Numbered from the stretch's first letter, positions 16,583 to 25,478 are shown. The stretch is DNA of 64,000 nt from Flavisolibacter longurius (GCA_014163555.1 JACJGO010000028.1:1-64000), one strand, 5' to 3'. Notes: generated by a model from the sequence alone, not told the origin. Numbers and translations: made by a program.

Positions 16583-17038
16583 CTACTTCGGCGCCTGTAC
16601 ACGACGGTATTTAGCTACGCCGCCATCCAGCGGAATACAACCCGAAGCAATGGAAAGCGTAGAACCGGTAATGCTAAAGCTTCGTCGCAGGAAAACCTCG
16701 TTATCCAAAACAAGCCGGTTGGGTTCACTGCTGGAAGGTGGCTCAAGGACACAGGTATTCAGGTTGGTGACGGAATCATTGGTAAGCTGGTAAGAGCCCT
16801 GTTGCATTACCTGCAGTGTTGTGTATATTTTATACGAGGTTTTGTCAAACTGCAAAAGATTGCCGTTGCCGGGCGGATGTTCTGTATAAGGCGACATACC
16901 GCCATAGGTTTCACTCAATTCCCAGGTTCCTTCAATTCCATTCCCTGCAATGTTTTCTTCCGTTTCCGCTTTTTCAGTTTCTTTTTTACAGGCGAGAAGG
17001 GAGAAAGCAAGTATGGTTGCAACGAATAATGTCCGCAT
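16583..17038 (-). CDS. Lipocalin-like lipoprotein of unknown function
   Basis: This 151-residue protein begins MRTLFVATILAFSLLACKK, a type II signal with Cys17. The frame is open from 17071, but the first eleven codons are not signal-like, so ATG 17038 is chosen. The mature part has GIEGTWELSETYGG, YKIYTTLQVMQQGSYQLTNDSV and FSITGSTLSIAS, a pattern of single strands starting with GxW that is common to small Bacteroidota lipocalin-like lipoproteins. Two cysteines in the second half may pair. No specific ligand can be named. Confidence 0.72.
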   Translation of the reverse strand: MRTLFVATILAFSLLACKKETEKAETEENIAGNGIEGTWELSETYGGMSPYTEHPPGNGNLLQFDKTSYKIYTTLQVMQQGSYQLTNDSVTNLNTCVLEPPSSSEPNRLVLDNEVFLRRSFSITGSTLSIASGCIPLDGGVAKYRRVQAPK

Positions 17039-17169
17039 GTGATTTTTTTTGGTTGACAACGGCGAATGCAAAAGCGTTGCACGAAGATTATAGGTTATAT
17101 CCGCTAATTTTAAAAAGAGGACTGGTTTGCTCCTGCGTGTAGGGCAAAACGGTTTATAGAAATCACTGT

Positions 17170-17868
17170 CTAGTTTATGTCCTTTGCTTTTGGCTTGGTG
17201 GTTATCGTGGTAATTTGTTCAGAAGCGACTGCGGGATTTCTGCGCAAGCCCTTGGCCGATGGCAGCCATACCATCCAGATTTCGGCAAGGATAAGCGGCA
17301 CAAATGAAAAGAAGTATTCATTCACCACCCGGCGCTGGGTTGGGTCAGTAATAGGACCAAACAGAAAATCAAGAGAATAAATATCATCAATGCGAACGGC
17401 TACAAATGCCAGCACGCAAACATAGCTGCGCACCATCATTTGCCGGTGCACTTTGATATTTCGCTGCAAGATGGCCCGCCAGGCCAGTGCGGTGGAAAGC
17501 ACGGCAAAAAAGGTCAGCAGAAAAAGAGAAATGCGGCAAGGAACACAGGTGCTGATTAAGGACAAGCGGCCGGCGGAAAGACCGATCATGCCGATGCCGG
17601 CCATGTAAAGCTTTCCGGAAAAGCGGTGAAACCGCAGGTAGCGTTTGCGCAGAAAAGGCCAGAACTGCATCGGCCCGAGAAAAAGCGTCAGCGTGCCACC
17701 GATCATGTGCAGCGACACCCAAAACTGGTTCTGCCAAAAACTGTTGCCAAACATGCGGCTACGGTAGCCGTAGAAATAAGCCACCACATTATCAAAAAAG
17801 AAATAAACCGACAGCGCAATCAGAAAGGTCCAGAACAGAATGACAGCAGTGTAACGTAATGCGAGCAT
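17170..17868 (-). CDS. DUF2306 multi-pass membrane protein
   Basis: This 232-residue protein has about six hydrophobic segments. The family-like pattern is WVSLHMIGGTLTLFLGPMQF (about 51-70), RFHRFSGKLYMAGI (79-92) and NIKVHRQMMVRSYV (about 137-150), giving three conserved histidines in or near membrane helices as in DUF2306, whose cytochrome-b561-like layout has led to suggestions of haem binding. The C-terminus is basic and cytosolic-looking. No operon partner is present, and function is unknown. Confidence 0.82.
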   Translation of the reverse strand: MLALRYTAVILFWTFLIALSVYFFFDNVVAYFYGYRSRMFGNSFWQNQFWVSLHMIGGTLTLFLGPMQFWPFLRKRYLRFHRFSGKLYMAGIGMIGLSAGRLSLISTCVPCRISLFLLTFFAVLSTALAWRAILQRNIKVHRQMMVRSYVCVLAFVAVRIDDIYSLDFLFGPITDPTQRRVVNEYFFSFVPLILAEIWMVWLPSAKGLRRNPAVASEQITTITTKPKAKDIN

Positions 17869-18031
17869 CAGCAGTTGTTGTGCCTAAATATAACAACTTC
17901 GCTGAATACGTGAAAGATCGGGTGCCTGTCAGATTATCGGCAACGCAGATCATTAGGAGCAATACTGCAGATTACAAATTCTTTTAAAATGCCGGCTTTC
18001 AGTTTATCCTTGGAAACAATTTAAAAAAAAC

Positions 18032-18595
18032 TTATGCTCTCCGCTTACGGGCCTTCTTTTTAGAAACCGAAGATTTTCTTTTGACTGTCGCCTTTTTCAG
18101 CAACACTTTCGGAGCATTCTTTACGTAGGGCAAGGGATTAACAGGCCCGCTCTCTTTATAGATGCCAAAATGCAGATGCGGCGGCGTGTACCGGGCATTG
18201 CCCGTTGTGCCCACCGTGCCAAGTACCTGGCCCTTGCGCACATACTGTCCTTCCTTTACGCTTTGTTTGTCGAGGTGGGCATAATAAGCGGTCCAGCCGT
18301 GGGTAGACGATTTCAGCCACAATACTTTTCCGCCAATGGGCGTGTTTCCTCTTTCAACAATCACCCCGTCGGTGATGGCCACCACAGGCGTGCCTTTACG
18401 GGCAAAAATATCAATGCCCTGGTGCTTTCGTCTGCCGCCATCGCGGGAAGCACCCCAGAAACTACCGATGTTACTTTTTTTTCCGGCCACCGGAAATGCC
18501 AGAAGTTTTTTGGCAGGAGGAACCGGTGATACTGCAAAAGACGAAGAAAGAATGGCGATGCCAATCAACGCACAAAGCAGGCTCAATTTTTTCAT
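18032..18595 (-). CDS. M23-family metallopeptidase (LytM type)
   Basis: This 187-residue secreted protein has a signal of about 20 residues. The LytM/M23 domain has zinc ligands His58 and Asp62 (HQGIDIF) and His142, with His140 (HLHFG) and the catalytic-region YYAHLD near 104-109. These enzymes cut peptide cross-links in peptidoglycan. The domain is nearly the whole mature protein, with no LysM or coiled coil. The last 25 residues are highly basic (KKATVKRKSSVSKKKARKRRA), perhaps for wall or membrane binding. It stands alone, so control by a partner is not evident. Confidence 0.92.
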   Translation of the reverse strand: MKKLSLLCALIGIAILSSSFAVSPVPPAKKLLAFPVAGKKSNIGSFWGASRDGGRRKHQGIDIFARKGTPVVAITDGVIVERGNTPIGGKVLWLKSSTHGWTAYYAHLDKQSVKEGQYVRKGQVLGTVGTTGNARYTPPHLHFGIYKESGPVNPLPYVKNAPKVLLKKATVKRKSSVSKKKARKRRA

Positions 18596-18759
18596 CAGGC
18601 TATCGATTTACCTATAGAACGAAATAGCGCAATTTTATTTCCCGCAGAATGTGAACGAAATCTTAATTAGCAGGTCTTTTATGGAATCGTTGTGCCAAAA
18701 AGATTTTGAGCTGCATCAACAGCAAGCCAATAGAGTTATCATGTGGAATTGAGTGATCG

Positions 18760-19296
18760 TTATTGCGTTCGTTGGCGAAGTAGCCTTGCCAAACCATTCA
18801 GGTCTTTCCACCCAAAAACGCCATCAAACGTATTGTCCGAAAGCAGCAAACGTTCTCCCCCTAAAACATCATAAAACCGGATGGCCGGATTGGCCGGATC
18901 TGCAAAAAGAATCATGGAGTCAATTCCCTGCTGAAGAAAACGATTGACAACATTGAACATCAGCAAAAAGCCAAAACCCAAACCCTGGTAAGGTTTCAGG
19001 ATGTGAATTTTATCCAACTGTCCTTTGTAGGGTAAAGCAGAATCATGGAATGCATGACCGGTGGCAAAGCCGGCAAGGGGTCCGTCCTCAGGCTGAAGAA
19101 CGTAACAAAACCAACGATCGGGCTTTTGGGCAAGCAGCAGTTTCCATTGCTGCTCACGCAATGTAGAACTTGGCTTGGGATGATAATCGGGATAGGTGGC
19201 ATTAAATGAGGCGACATGGACAGCAACCAATTGCGGCAGGTCGGAAGAAATGGCTTCGCGAATTGTACAAATTCCTAGGTAGGTCTGGACCTGCAT
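18760..19296 (-). CDS. GNAT-family N-acetyltransferase
   Basis: This 178-residue protein has the GNAT fold: IREAISSDLPQLVAVHVASF at the N-terminus, GPLAGFATGHA for strand 4, and LDKIHILKPYQGLGFGFLLMFNVV for the acetyl-CoA pyrophosphate loop (Q-x-x-G-x-G). The C-terminal NPAIRFYDVLGG is the usual strand-5/helix-4 segment. The frame is open to 19395, but the first 33 codons lack family similarity and ATG 19296 sets the normal length. The acyl acceptor cannot be inferred. It stands alone on the minus strand. Confidence 0.85.
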   Translation of the reverse strand: MQVQTYLGICTIREAISSDLPQLVAVHVASFNATYPDYHPKPSSTLREQQWKLLLAQKPDRWFCYVLQPEDGPLAGFATGHAFHDSALPYKGQLDKIHILKPYQGLGFGFLLMFNVVNRFLQQGIDSMILFADPANPAIRFYDVLGGERLLLSDNTFDGVFGWKDLNGLARLLRQRTQ

Positions 19297-19432
19297 AATG
19301 GAAAGGTACATGATTACAGGATTGCTGGAAGTTGGCGGAAATAATACATTTACTTTTCTTCTTACCAACGCAGCTGTATAACCGAACATTTTCATTTCAT
19401 GCGGTTTAACCTCCGTTTCACTCCTTTCCTTT

Positions 19433-19450
19433 CGCAGGCAGATGCCTGCG
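19433..19450. promoter_or_regulatory. 8-bp palindrome upstream of a lipoprotein gene
   Basis: CGCAGGCAGATGCCTGCG is a perfect inverted repeat of 8-bp arms with a GA centre. It lies 6 bp before a perfect TAGTTTTG -7 element, where the -33 region would be, and could be an operator or merely a hairpin. Confidence 0.4.
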
Positions 19451-19455
19451 GCTGA

Positions 19456-19463
19456 TAGTTTTG
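19456..19463 (+). promoter_or_regulatory. -7 promoter element TAGTTTTG
   Basis: TAGTTTTG fits the Bacteroidota -7 consensus TAnnTTTG exactly and lies 40 bp before the ZU5-type lipoprotein start. The -33 element is weak (TTTC at 19430-19433). Confidence 0.45.
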
Positions 19464-19503
19464 TTCAGCAAGCAAAACAAAAACATAAACAGTAACCTTA
19501 ACC

Positions 19504-20754
19504 ATGAATCGATTTTTCTCTTTCGCCCTTGGGGTCATGTTCCTACTCTCCTTTTTAGCCGCCTGTCAAAAAGAAACCGGAGATCCCGACATTTTGTATT
19601 CGGGTGGTGTGGCCACACCGGTGGGCACACCCGATGCCAGTCCGAAGGCACAAAAAACCATCGGCCCCGAAGGCGGTACACTCCTCAGCGAGGATGGCCG
19701 ACTCAAACTTACCATCCCTGCCGGAGCCCTTCCAACGGCGCAGGAAGTCAGCATCCAGGCCATCAGCAATGAAAACCCGCTTGCAGTGGAAAAAGCATAC
19801 CGGCTGACACCGCATGCTGTTGAATTTGCAAAGCCGGTAACAATTGTTTTTTCGTATACGGAAGACGATGTGCAAAACACGATTCCTGAAGCCCTGGGGA
19901 TAGCTTACCAGGATAACAATGGCATCTGGCAATCGCAGGGCAACACGGTTTTGAACAAAGCCACCAAAACAGTAGCGGTGACCACTACCCATTTTAGCGA
20001 CTGGAGCCTGTTTGAAAAATTTTACCTGCTGACAAGCGCCAAATCATTGCCCGTAAATGGTACAGCGGAACTGGAGGTAGTAACCACCGATGACATGCTG
20101 GCACCTCTGACCTCTGCGCAGGAAAAGGCCATGGGAAAAAAAATTACCCTGCCGGGTAAATATATCGAGGAGTGGAAACTGAATGGCGCCGGCAAACTGC
20201 AACCCAATGGCGCCAACGCAGTGTACAAAGCCCCCGCTACCGTTCCAGCTGCACCCAACCCGGTAGCGATCAGCGTAAAGCTGAACCTGCCATCGAATAA
20301 ATTGCACCTGTTGCTAACCCATATAACCATTCAGAACGATGGTGAAATTGAAGTACGGGTTGCCGGTGGCGATTGGGTTAAATTTCTCTCCTCTCCCGCC
20401 GTAAAATTTTCCGAGGGATACTATCTTGTTGGCAATAGCGATGGCGATGAAAAAGGGCGGTATGTTGCCATTCACTGGATGGGCGGTACAGGAACACACG
20501 CTTATAAACATCCCACCCAACAAACCGGAACCCATGTCCATTACCTTATTACTGGTGGTAACAATTATACCTGCGCTTACATAAATGCAGCCGACGAATT
20601 TGTGCCCAGCGGCGGCGGCGTTACCATTACCAGCATGGGTGAGGAAGATGGCTTTATCAAGGGAACGTTTATTGCCAATCCTGCCGGATTTGGTCCTGAC
20701 CTTAAAAGCACTACAACCCTTGAAGGCAGGTTCAGGGTACGCAAAAGCTGGTAA
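19504..20754 (+). CDS. ZU5-type domain lipoprotein
   Basis: This 416-residue exported lipoprotein has a type II signal ending FLAAC (Cys21). Residues about 53-76 (GPEGGTLLSEDGRLKLTIPAGAL) match the start of a ZU5-like beta domain, and VEFAKPVTIVFSYTEDD and FSDWSLFE complete it. The rest (about 165-416) is a beta-rich region with no recognised family, including a histidine-rich stretch around GTGTHAYKHPTQQTGTHVHYL that might bind metal. The ZU5 part commonly occurs in secreted Bacteroidota proteins of unknown role. It is monocistronic with its own promoter signal and terminator. Confidence 0.8.
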   Translation: MNRFFSFALGVMFLLSFLAACQKETGDPDILYSGGVATPVGTPDASPKAQKTIGPEGGTLLSEDGRLKLTIPAGALPTAQEVSIQAISNENPLAVEKAYRLTPHAVEFAKPVTIVFSYTEDDVQNTIPEALGIAYQDNNGIWQSQGNTVLNKATKTVAVTTTHFSDWSLFEKFYLLTSAKSLPVNGTAELEVVTTDDMLAPLTSAQEKAMGKKITLPGKYIEEWKLNGAGKLQPNGANAVYKAPATVPAAPNPVAISVKLNLPSNKLHLLLTHITIQNDGEIEVRVAGGDWVKFLSSPAVKFSEGYYLVGNSDGDEKGRYVAIHWMGGTGTHAYKHPTQQTGTHVHYLITGGNNYTCAYINAADEFVPSGGGVTITSMGEEDGFIKGTFIANPAGFGPDLKSTTTLEGRFRVRKSW

Positions 20755-20821
20755 GTGCTGAGCCAAACCTGCTTTATAGAATAGCAGAAACAATCCTGCC
20801 CCATTAACTTTTTTGTTTCCG

Positions 20822-20855
20822 GGTTGCCGATTATAGCCATCGGCAACCTTTTTTT
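20822..20855 (+). terminator. Rho-independent terminator after the ZU5 lipoprotein
   Basis: GGTTGCCGAT (20822-20831) pairs perfectly with ATCGGCAACC (20839-20848) around a 7-nt loop; a T-run of seven to eight follows. Confidence 0.93.
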
Positions 20856-20856
20856 A

Positions 20857-20886
20857 TTTGCTATGCAGCCTTTTTTGGTAAGTTTA
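20857..20886 (+). promoter_or_regulatory. Promoter candidate for the SMP-30 gene (TTTG-N18-TAAGTTTA)
   Basis: TTTG at 20857-20860 and TAAGTTTA at 20879-20886 are spaced 18 bp apart, close to the Bacteroidota TTTG-N19-21-TAnnTTTG pattern. Transcription would start near 20893, too close to the first ATG (20895) for a leader, which favours a later start codon. Confidence 0.4.
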
Positions 20887-20918
20887 AAACCAAAATGCAG
20901 GCGATGTACAACGGAAAA

Positions 20919-21941
20919 ATGATTACACCCCGAAGGAACATTTTTAAGCTGTTTGTTCTGCACTGGCTCTCCCTGGTACTTATCACTTACTGCAAGGCGC
21001 AAAAAACCTATCCGTTGACAGGAAGCATTGAACGCTACGACAGCGCCCTTAATTCTATTTTATCACCGACAGCAAAGGTGGAAGTGATTGCCACGGGTTT
21101 TGACTGGAGTGAAGGGCCGCTGTGGATTGAAAATACCGGCATGCTTCTTTTTTCGGATGTGCCGCGCAACACCATTTACAAATGGACCGAAGCAAAAGGA
21201 ACGGAGGTTTATCTTACCCCCTCCGGCTATACCGGCAAAACGGGCCGTGGTGGCGAAACCGGCAGCAATGGCCTTGTTCTGGATAAAGAAGGCAGGCTTA
21301 TATTATGCCAGCATGGCGACCGCCGGATAGCAAGAATGGAAGCGCCTGTTACACAACCCAAACCAACCTTTACCACCCTTGCAGGAACCTATAATGGAAA
21401 ACGCTTCAACAGTCCGAACGACGCGGTGTACAACAGCAAGGGCGAACTGTTTTTCACCGACCCGCCTTATGGACTTGAAAAATATATCCAGGATCCCTTG
21501 AAAGAAATTCCCTTCCAGGGTGTTTACAAAGTAAAGCTGAACGGTGAATTGGAGTTACTAACGGACACACTTACCCGTCCAAACGGCGCTGCCTTTTTAC
21601 CCGGCGAACGCACCTTGCTCATTGCCAATTCAGACGGCGCCAAACCTTACTGGTACGCCATTGACCTGGCGGAAAATGGTTCAATAAACAATGTGCGGAT
21701 CTTTTACAGTGCGGCCGCCACTGACAAATCGCTGAAAGGCGGCAATGACGGGTTGAAGGTGGACAGGAACGGTACTGTGTTTGCCACGGGTCCAGGTGGC
21801 ATCTGGATCTTTACCAAAGAAGCAAAACTGCTGGGCAAAATCAGGCTGGACGAAGCGGCTTCCAATGTTGCACTTTCGGGTGATGAAAAAACGCTTTATA
21901 TCACCAACGATATGCAGGTGCTGCGTGTAAAGATGCGGTAA
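20919..21941 (+). CDS. SMP-30/gluconolactonase-family protein
   Basis: This roughly 340-residue exported six-bladed beta-propeller begins MITPRRNIFKLFVLHWLSLVLITYCKAQ, a signal peptide. In-frame ATGs also exist at 20895 and 20904, but the promoter position favours 20919. The SMP-30 domain shows FDWSEGPLWIENTGMLLFSDVPRNTIYKW, TGSNGLVLDKEGRLILCQHGDRRI, RFNSPNDAVYNSKGELFFTDPPYG, LTRPNGAAFLPGERTLLIANS and GGNDGLKVDRNGTVFATGPGG, including the metal-site residues (Glu in SEG, Asn in SPND, Asp in GNDG). Such enzymes hydrolyse sugar lactones. Export suggests a periplasmic substrate, but no sugar dehydrogenase is adjacent. Confidence 0.88.
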   Translation: MITPRRNIFKLFVLHWLSLVLITYCKAQKTYPLTGSIERYDSALNSILSPTAKVEVIATGFDWSEGPLWIENTGMLLFSDVPRNTIYKWTEAKGTEVYLTPSGYTGKTGRGGETGSNGLVLDKEGRLILCQHGDRRIARMEAPVTQPKPTFTTLAGTYNGKRFNSPNDAVYNSKGELFFTDPPYGLEKYIQDPLKEIPFQGVYKVKLNGELELLTDTLTRPNGAAFLPGERTLLIANSDGAKPYWYAIDLAENGSINNVRIFYSAAATDKSLKGGNDGLKVDRNGTVFATGPGGIWIFTKEAKLLGKIRLDEAASNVALSGDEKTLYITNDMQVLRVKMR

Positions 21942-22045
21942 GAAACTGCGAATGCCTCTCAAAAAACATCTGGCTCTTCCATTGAACTTTCCTGAATAAA
22001 ATAAAACTGTTCTACCCTTTACTTGCATTTAGGTAAGTCGTCAAA

Positions 22046-22089
22046 AGCCGTGCATTTCCTTTGAAAAAATGGGTTGGCCATGCACGGCT
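22046..22089. repeat. 10-bp inverted repeat with 24-nt loop
   Basis: AGCCGTGCAT (22046-22055) pairs perfectly with ATGCACGGCT (22080-22089) between the convergent SMP-30 gene and the next minus-strand gene. On the minus strand only TTTG follows, so it is at best a weak terminator for the 22111-22542 gene. Confidence 0.45.
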
Positions 22090-22110
22090 CTGTACGGGTG
22101 GACTGGCACA

Positions 22111-22542
22111 TCAGGCATCAACCTTTTCCCACCGGGTTTCGCTGGTTGCCCTTACCTGCATGGTGCCGTTGGAGGATAGCACCACATTGCACAACCGGTA
22201 AAAGCCCGACCGGCAATTGTCGGGAACTGACAAGCCTTCTACGGTCGCTTCTTTGGGCAGCGAACCGCCATCGCCGGCCGCGGTAATTTCCAGTACTTCG
22301 ATCTTTTTCATGGGACAGAAGTAAAGAACGGCTTCTTCCTGCATGCTTCTGTCGAGCCGCACCGGGGAAATGTTGGCGGTAACGGTTTTCCCGTGGGTCA
22401 TGCTTTCTTCTTCCATGCGCTGCCGCAATACATGTGGCTGCGAAGAGGGTGTCAGCACAACAGAACTGAAGGTTTGCGGAGCCTGTGATTTTCCTTTTGC
22501 ACCGAAAAGGTTGCTGAAGAAGGAGGTGTTTTCTCTTTTCAT
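22111..22542 (-). CDS. Hypothetical cytosolic protein
   Basis: This 143-residue protein starts MKRENTSFFSNLFGAKGKSQAP, without a signal peptide or membrane segment. The middle part contains RMEEESMTHGKTVTANISPVRLDRSMQEEAVLYFCPMKKIEVLEI and the C-terminus GFYRLCNVVLSSNGTMQVRATSETRWEKV, both strand-rich. No family is recognised. The even codon quality and clean start support it as a real gene; its role cannot be inferred from the neighbours. Confidence 0.62.
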   Translation of the reverse strand: MKRENTSFFSNLFGAKGKSQAPQTFSSVVLTPSSQPHVLRQRMEEESMTHGKTVTANISPVRLDRSMQEEAVLYFCPMKKIEVLEITAAGDGGSLPKEATVEGLSVPDNCRSGFYRLCNVVLSSNGTMQVRATSETRWEKVDA

Positions 22543-22901
22543 ATCTGTGGTTTTAATGGTAATCCGGAATGATGTTACCAGTGGGTGCAGTTGGCAAGAA
22601 GAGCAATTGCCATAACAAGTAAAAACCGAAGCTTATGAAAATGACCGGTGCTGTGTCTGTTCCGGCAGGTTAAGGACTGTTTAACGGTGTATGGTTGATC
22701 AAGGAACGAATGCTATTCTTATGGTCGGAAACAGACGCTGATGATACGTTGCCAGCAATATCAATTTAGGAAAAAAATCGCAAACGGCAAGGCAGGGTGC
22801 AGGAAGTTTTTTTAAAACACCTTGCCATTTATTCCGAAATCGAAAACAAAACGCCGTTTGTACCGGCACGTACCTAGCAGCGAAAGGCTTTTTTGCTGAT
22901 T
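22543..22901. other. Intergenic region, nothing recognised
   Basis: This 359-bp gap separates two minus-strand genes. It must contain the promoter of the 22111-22542 gene, but no convincing TTTG/TAnnTTTG pair, terminator or repeat was seen. Confidence 0.4.
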
Positions 22902-23501
22902 TTATTTCGAAACCGGGATATGAAATTTCGTGATCCAGGATGCATCAATGCTACCGGGTTTATTGGCATCCGCATCGGGATGTGCTTTCAGATCAACGGT
23001 GAGAAAATAATCATGTTTGGGATCGTCCTTCATTTTTGTTTTTTCCCAGAGATAACGACCCGAATGCTGGCGTTTCAGTTCTTCCGCCGTAATATCACGC
23101 CGTGTCATGTTGCCGTTCCTATTGATCCGGTAGTGTCCTTTTTCGGCGGTGGTCACAAAAATCGGCTGGCCTTTTTCATCTTTTGTAAACAATACCTTGC
23201 CTTCAACCTCGGTCCAGGTTTCCGTGCGCATACCGTAGGTATTTACCTGCACCAATAACTGAAAACGATAGAGGTTATTGGGTGAAAATTTAAAATTGGC
23301 GATCATGCCGCCACCGGAGTTGGTTGTTCCATAATAAGCACCGGGCTGTGTATTTACATAACGTAGTGTTGACAGGGTTGAAAACGTCCAGGAAGTAGAA
23401 TCATCGGTCAGCAATTCTGCCGGAACGGTGTCGGCTGTTTTGCCTTGCGACCAACTTGTTAGCGACAGCATAAGACAAAGGGAAAATAATACATTCGACA
23501 T
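22902..23501 (-). CDS. Secreted protein of unknown function
   Basis: This 199-residue protein has a Sec signal (MSNVLFSLCLMLSLTSWSQG, cleavage near 19). The mature part is strand-rich (TSWTFSTLSTLRYVNT, YRFQLLVQVNTYGMRTETWTEVEGKVLFTKDE, GHYRINRNGNMTRRDIT, YFLTVDLKAHPD) and resembles a lipocalin-like barrel. The GGGMIANFKF...W.EVEGKV pattern recurs in uncharacterised Bacteroidota exported proteins. It has no cysteine pair or catalytic motif, and its function is unknown. Confidence 0.72.
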   Translation of the reverse strand: MSNVLFSLCLMLSLTSWSQGKTADTVPAELLTDDSTSWTFSTLSTLRYVNTQPGAYYGTTNSGGGMIANFKFSPNNLYRFQLLVQVNTYGMRTETWTEVEGKVLFTKDEKGQPIFVTTAEKGHYRINRNGNMTRRDITAEELKRQHSGRYLWEKTKMKDDPKHDYFLTVDLKAHPDADANKPGSIDASWITKFHIPVSK

Positions 23502-23779
23502 GTGGTTAAGGTTTTAGTGGCTTAAATGTAGAAGCCTGCAAAAGCAAAGACCATCGCAAACGGGATGAACTGGTGAAAAGACCGCAGCAATCACCGGATT
23601 TTGGGACAGAGGCGTTGTCATTTTCCGAAAGGATTTTCTCTGTTTGGTGATGAATTGAAATGCATCAACCAGAAGATTTTTTCCACCCATGCATGAACCT
23701 GGTTCTTTTCTCTTGCTGTATCCGTTACTTTGCGGCTGGAATTGGAACAAAAGAAAAATCACGGATAAACGAAACGGAT

Positions 23780-24496
23780 ATGACAGATCTTAAAGACAAA
23801 GTCGCCTACATTACCGGTGGCAGCAAAGGCATCGGCTACGGCATTGCTAAAACACTACTGGACGCGGGCATGCGGGTAGCCATCACCAGTCGCCAACAGG
23901 AAGCCGCAGACAAAGCAGCGCAATCGCTCAGCACTGATCCTTCCCGGATTTTAGCCTTGGTGTCGGACGTTGGTTCTATGGCCGATGAAAAAAAAGCGAT
24001 TGCTTCTATTCTTGAAAAATTTGGCCAACTTGACGTGTTAGTAGCCAACGCCGGTGTTGGCCATTTTGCACCGATTGACCAATTATCGGAAGAAGACTGG
24101 AATGCAACCATCGATACCAACCTGACCGGTGTTTTCAACAGCGTTAAAGCCAGTATTGATGCACTGAAACGTTCTGAAGGGTATATCATAACCATTGCCA
24201 GCCTTGCCGGAACCAATTTTTTTGAGAATGGTGCTGCCTACAATGCCAGCAAATTCGGACTGGTTGGGTTTACCCAGGCCATCATGCTGGACCTGCGCAA
24301 GTATGGTGTTAAAGTCACCACCATCATGCCCGGCTCTGTAGCCACGCATTTTAACGACCATACGCCATCAGAAGCCGACGCCTGGAAAATTCAGCCGGAA
24401 GATATCGGGCAAATGGTGAAAGACCTCCTGAGCATGCATCCACGTACCCTGCCCAGTAAAATAGAAGTCCGGCCGCTAAAACCCGGCAAGGGATAA
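23780..24496 (+). CDS. Short-chain dehydrogenase/reductase (SDR)
   Basis: This 238-residue classical SDR has the cofactor loop TGGSKGIG (12-19), LVANAG (87-92), catalytic Ser141 (ITIASLAG) and the YNASK pair Tyr154/Lys158, all intact. ALVSDVGSM near residue 60 is the adenine-binding segment, and the basic residues SR(QQ) after strand 2 suggest NADP preference. The frame is open from 23660, but the first 40 codons are not conserved and ATG 23780 starts the family-typical KDKVAYITGG. The substrate cannot be named; 3-oxoacyl reductase-like and general carbonyl reductases are both possible. Confidence 0.93.
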   Translation: MTDLKDKVAYITGGSKGIGYGIAKTLLDAGMRVAITSRQQEAADKAAQSLSTDPSRILALVSDVGSMADEKKAIASILEKFGQLDVLVANAGVGHFAPIDQLSEEDWNATIDTNLTGVFNSVKASIDALKRSEGYIITIASLAGTNFFENGAAYNASKFGLVGFTQAIMLDLRKYGVKVTTIMPGSVATHFNDHTPSEADAWKIQPEDIGQMVKDLLSMHPRTLPSKIEVRPLKPGKG

Positions 24497-24624
24497 AGCT
24501 GGCTGCTTTTGCAGACACCTAGTTTATAAAACAATTTATGTAAGAAAACAAAGGTCAGCAATGGCATAAATTTTATAGAAATTAGTACCATTCAAACCAT
24601 CTCCATTTACCAAAATCAAGGAAT

Positions 24625-25272
24625 ATGAAAAAAACAATGCTTTCATTTAAACACGTTCTCCTGATCGCCTGCCCCATCGCCATCCTTACAGCTTGTGCAG
24701 ACAATTCTGGCGACAGCACCACCACAGAAGACACTTCATCAACAACGACAACCACACATGATACAGGCTCGCATGGCGGCGCTATGACTGCGGACACAAC
24801 CAGCAGCCCGATGGCAGAAGCGGCACTTAGCGGCACCTATGCCGATACCGCTGTAAACGGGACCGCACGTTTTGAAAGGATGGATAACGGCCGCGTAAAA
24901 CTGACGCTCAACCTTTCCATTCCTACCAAGGCAAATAAAAGTGTAGCCGTGCACCTGCATGAGCATGGCACCTGCGCCGATACGGCAAAAGCAGCCGGCG
25001 GCCACTGGAATCCCACCAACACAGCCCATGGCAAATGGGGTGAAGGACAGTTTCATTCCGGTGACATAGGCAACGTAAAACTGGATGGACAAGGCAACGG
25101 AAAAATGGAGATAGATACTGACCTGTGGTCAATCGGCGGAAGCGACGCACAAAAAAATATTCTCAACAAAACTGTGATGGTGCATGGTGGCGTTGATGAT
25201 TACAAATCGCAGCCTACCGGTAATTCCGGCGGACGAATTGGTTGTGGTGTGATCACAGCAAGAAATCAATAG
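24625..25272 (+). CDS. sodC: Cu,Zn superoxide dismutase lipoprotein
   Basis: This 215-residue protein has a lipoprotein signal ending LTAC (Cys24) and a Thr/Ser-rich linker (about 30-62) before the SodC domain. All metal ligands are present: His110 and His112 (HLHEHGTC), bridging His127 (GGHWNP), His135, His144 and Asp147 for zinc, and His187 (VMVHGG) for copper. Cys116 and Cys207 (GGRIGCGVI) form the conserved disulfide, and Arg204 is the active-site guide residue. It detoxifies extracytoplasmic superoxide; lipidation would tether it to the cell envelope. A simple-word repeat follows the stop. Confidence 0.95.
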   Translation: MKKTMLSFKHVLLIACPIAILTACADNSGDSTTTEDTSSTTTTTHDTGSHGGAMTADTTSSPMAEAALSGTYADTAVNGTARFERMDNGRVKLTLNLSIPTKANKSVAVHLHEHGTCADTAKAAGGHWNPTNTAHGKWGEGQFHSGDIGNVKLDGQGNGKMEIDTDLWSIGGSDAQKNILNKTVMVHGGVDDYKSQPTGNSGGRIGCGVITARNQ

Positions 25273-25300
25273 ACAAAGGACAATTGGCAATGAGCAATAG
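25272..25300 (+). repeat. Simple-word intergenic repeat (CAATTGGCAATGAGCAATAG type)
   Basis: The bases right after the sodC stop consist of short variants of CAATGG/GCAATGAG. GGCAATG (25286-25292) can pair with CATTGCC (25308-25314). It resembles the other word-like intergenic elements in this window in kind, but not in sequence. Confidence 0.45.
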
Positions 25301-25365
25301 TTCGTGCCATTGCCTGTTTCGTTCTTAAGAAGACCTTTTTTGAAACGGTTATAACCGCACAAACT

Positions 25366-25408
25366 AAAAAGCTGGAAGCTGATGAAATCATCAACCTTCC
25401 AGCTTTTT
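25366..25408. terminator. Bidirectional terminator between sodC and a lipocalin-like gene
   Basis: A 13-bp stem (AAAAAGCTGGAAG at 25366-25378 with CTTCCAGCTTTTT at 25396-25408) carries an inner GATGA/TCATC stem. A-runs and T-runs on opposite sides let it serve both the plus-strand sodC and the minus-strand gene ending at 25479. Confidence 0.9.
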
Positions 25409-25478
25409 CTTTTTCTATATAACCAGAGAATTGTCTTTCGTTTTATCGATGAAAGCTTCCCTGCTTTTTGTGTTAGGC

